From contig CP136064.1 in the NCBI GenBank assembly GCA_032622095.1, positions 264,473,863 through 264,537,862 on the forward strand: DNA of 64,000 nt. Direction: 5' to 3'. This document shows positions 63,228-64,000 of this stretch, in pieces. The stretch comes from Siphonodentalium dalli (taxonomy: Eukaryota; Mollusca; Scaphopoda; Gadilida; Siphonodentaliidae). Each line of letters starts with the position of its first letter. The first letter of the stretch is position 1. Made by a program: the position numbers and the translations under genes. The notes below the pieces were generated by a model that worked only from the letters and a program-made list of their open reading frames with translations, was not told where the DNA came from and made no database searches.

Positions 63228-63306
63228 CTGTCAAAAGAAGTAACCAAGGTGTCAAAATAAATCAGGCAAGTTAACCCGTTCTATACTTAATACTCATTGA
63301 CAAGTA

Positions 63307-63482
63307 CAGTAATGCCCTAAACATTGACTCCTTAACCACAGCAGAATTATGGGTAATTTTTCAGGATTTAGTTGGAAATATGGCTTGTTGCCATTCATCG
63401 GAAAGCTCTCACTGAGAGCTTTCCGATGAATGGCAACAAGCCATATTTCCGACTAAATCCTGAAAAATTACCCGTAATTCTC
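63307..63482. mobile_element. TA-flanked palindromic MITE, copy 10 (right end lost)
   Basis: Left TA and arm intact; the right arm breaks off after 'ttacccgtaattctcc', where a hAT-like end begins. Confidence 0.8.
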
Positions 63483-63486
63483 CTTA

Positions 63487-64000
63487 GGCTTGCCACGATT
63501 ATTCAATTAATCGACTAACCTTCGACAGGTGCGGTAGTCGACGGTTATTTACTTTCGTCGACTAATTGCCCAAGGGGGTGGATATGTTGTGTATAAGCAG
63601 TACTATGCACAAATGCCATGCCTGGAAGTAATAGTTAACAGTGTATGTAGCACAATTGACCACCCGACAGCCTGTTCTCTCGCCACTTCTGATGGGTTTC
63701 GTTTGTCTTTGATGTCGCAACAGACGTTTGGCGGTCATCTTCAAAGAATTCGGTGTGGGACATGTTCTCACAGTCATGGCGGACCAGCGGCTTCATTTGA
63801 TGTCGTGTTACGGCCTTGCCATTGTTTATAAATTATGTTTAACTGTGAATTTATGTTCCTATGGATCGTTAATTAGTGATCATTATAGCCAAAATGGACG
63901 ATGTGCATCTGACTGCGTCTATGTTTTATTTTTCAAATTCCATACAGTTAAACGGTCACACTTATTCACAAAATTCGCGGGACATAGAATGTGCAACTTT
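63487..64000 (+). mobile_element. Possible hAT-type element end, cut by the window edge
   Basis: Begins 'taggcttgccacgattattc', followed by 'aattaatcgactaa' and 'tcgtcgactaat' subterminal motifs that resemble hAT ends as I know them. No transposase motif is readable before the window stops. Confidence 0.45.

Noticed and set aside
12119-61922. 'ttaaccctt' words as possible interstitial telomere repeats
   Set aside because: Each occurs once at the TTAA border of a MITE, never in tandem.
9-64000. CRISPR-like regularity of the palindromic repeats
   Set aside because: Repeats are dispersed, flanked by target-site duplications and of eukaryotic MITE type; there is no regular spacer array or cas gene.

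Overview
The window looks like one long intron-rich piece of an invertebrate nuclear genome. It is AT-rich, packed with short palindromic transposon derivatives, and has no operon-like layout. Several dispersed repeats carry the 'gggagataact' and 'aacaagagatg' type words that I associate with mollusc genomes, so a mollusc or a close lophotrochozoan is my best guess. That assignment is inference.

The only real gene I can support runs on the minus strand across almost the whole window (63227 down to 3522). I reconstructed 28 consecutive internal exons whose splice phases agree throughout: 4082 coding bases, about 1360 codons, no stop. The product is the N-terminal half (domain II and the start of domain III) of a perlecan-type basement-membrane heparan sulfate proteoglycan (vertebrate HSPG2, fly trol, worm unc-52). 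The domain order in the direction of translation is: Ig split over two exons; 2 LDL-receptor class A (LDLa) repeats; Ig; a 166-residue domain I cannot name; 9 LDLa; second split Ig; 3 LDLa; Ig; laminin-EGF piece; laminin IV-A (laminin B) module over five exons; laminin-type EGF. Neither the start nor the stop codon is in the window.

Four of the nine central LDLa exons (36.6, 40.2, 42.0 and 43.7 kb) are recent segmental duplicates. Each has a ~31-bp minisatellite starting about 20 bp upstream of its 3' splice site. Comparing the paralogous introns gives empty sites for three later transposon insertions.

The introns hold many mobile elements. There are several TTAA-flanked (piggyBac-like) palindromic families, a TA-flanked (Tc1/mariner-like) palindromic family, and a hAT-like MITE family with verifiable 8-bp target duplications. 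There is a 2.66-kb internally deleted hAT element with an exact 8-bp duplication, a Harbinger-like palindrome, and several families built from 155-185 bp tandem units that end in short 'ggac' runs. A nonsense-broken RecQ-like helicase fragment lies on the plus strand at 55.0 kb. I see no tRNA, rRNA or CRISPR array.
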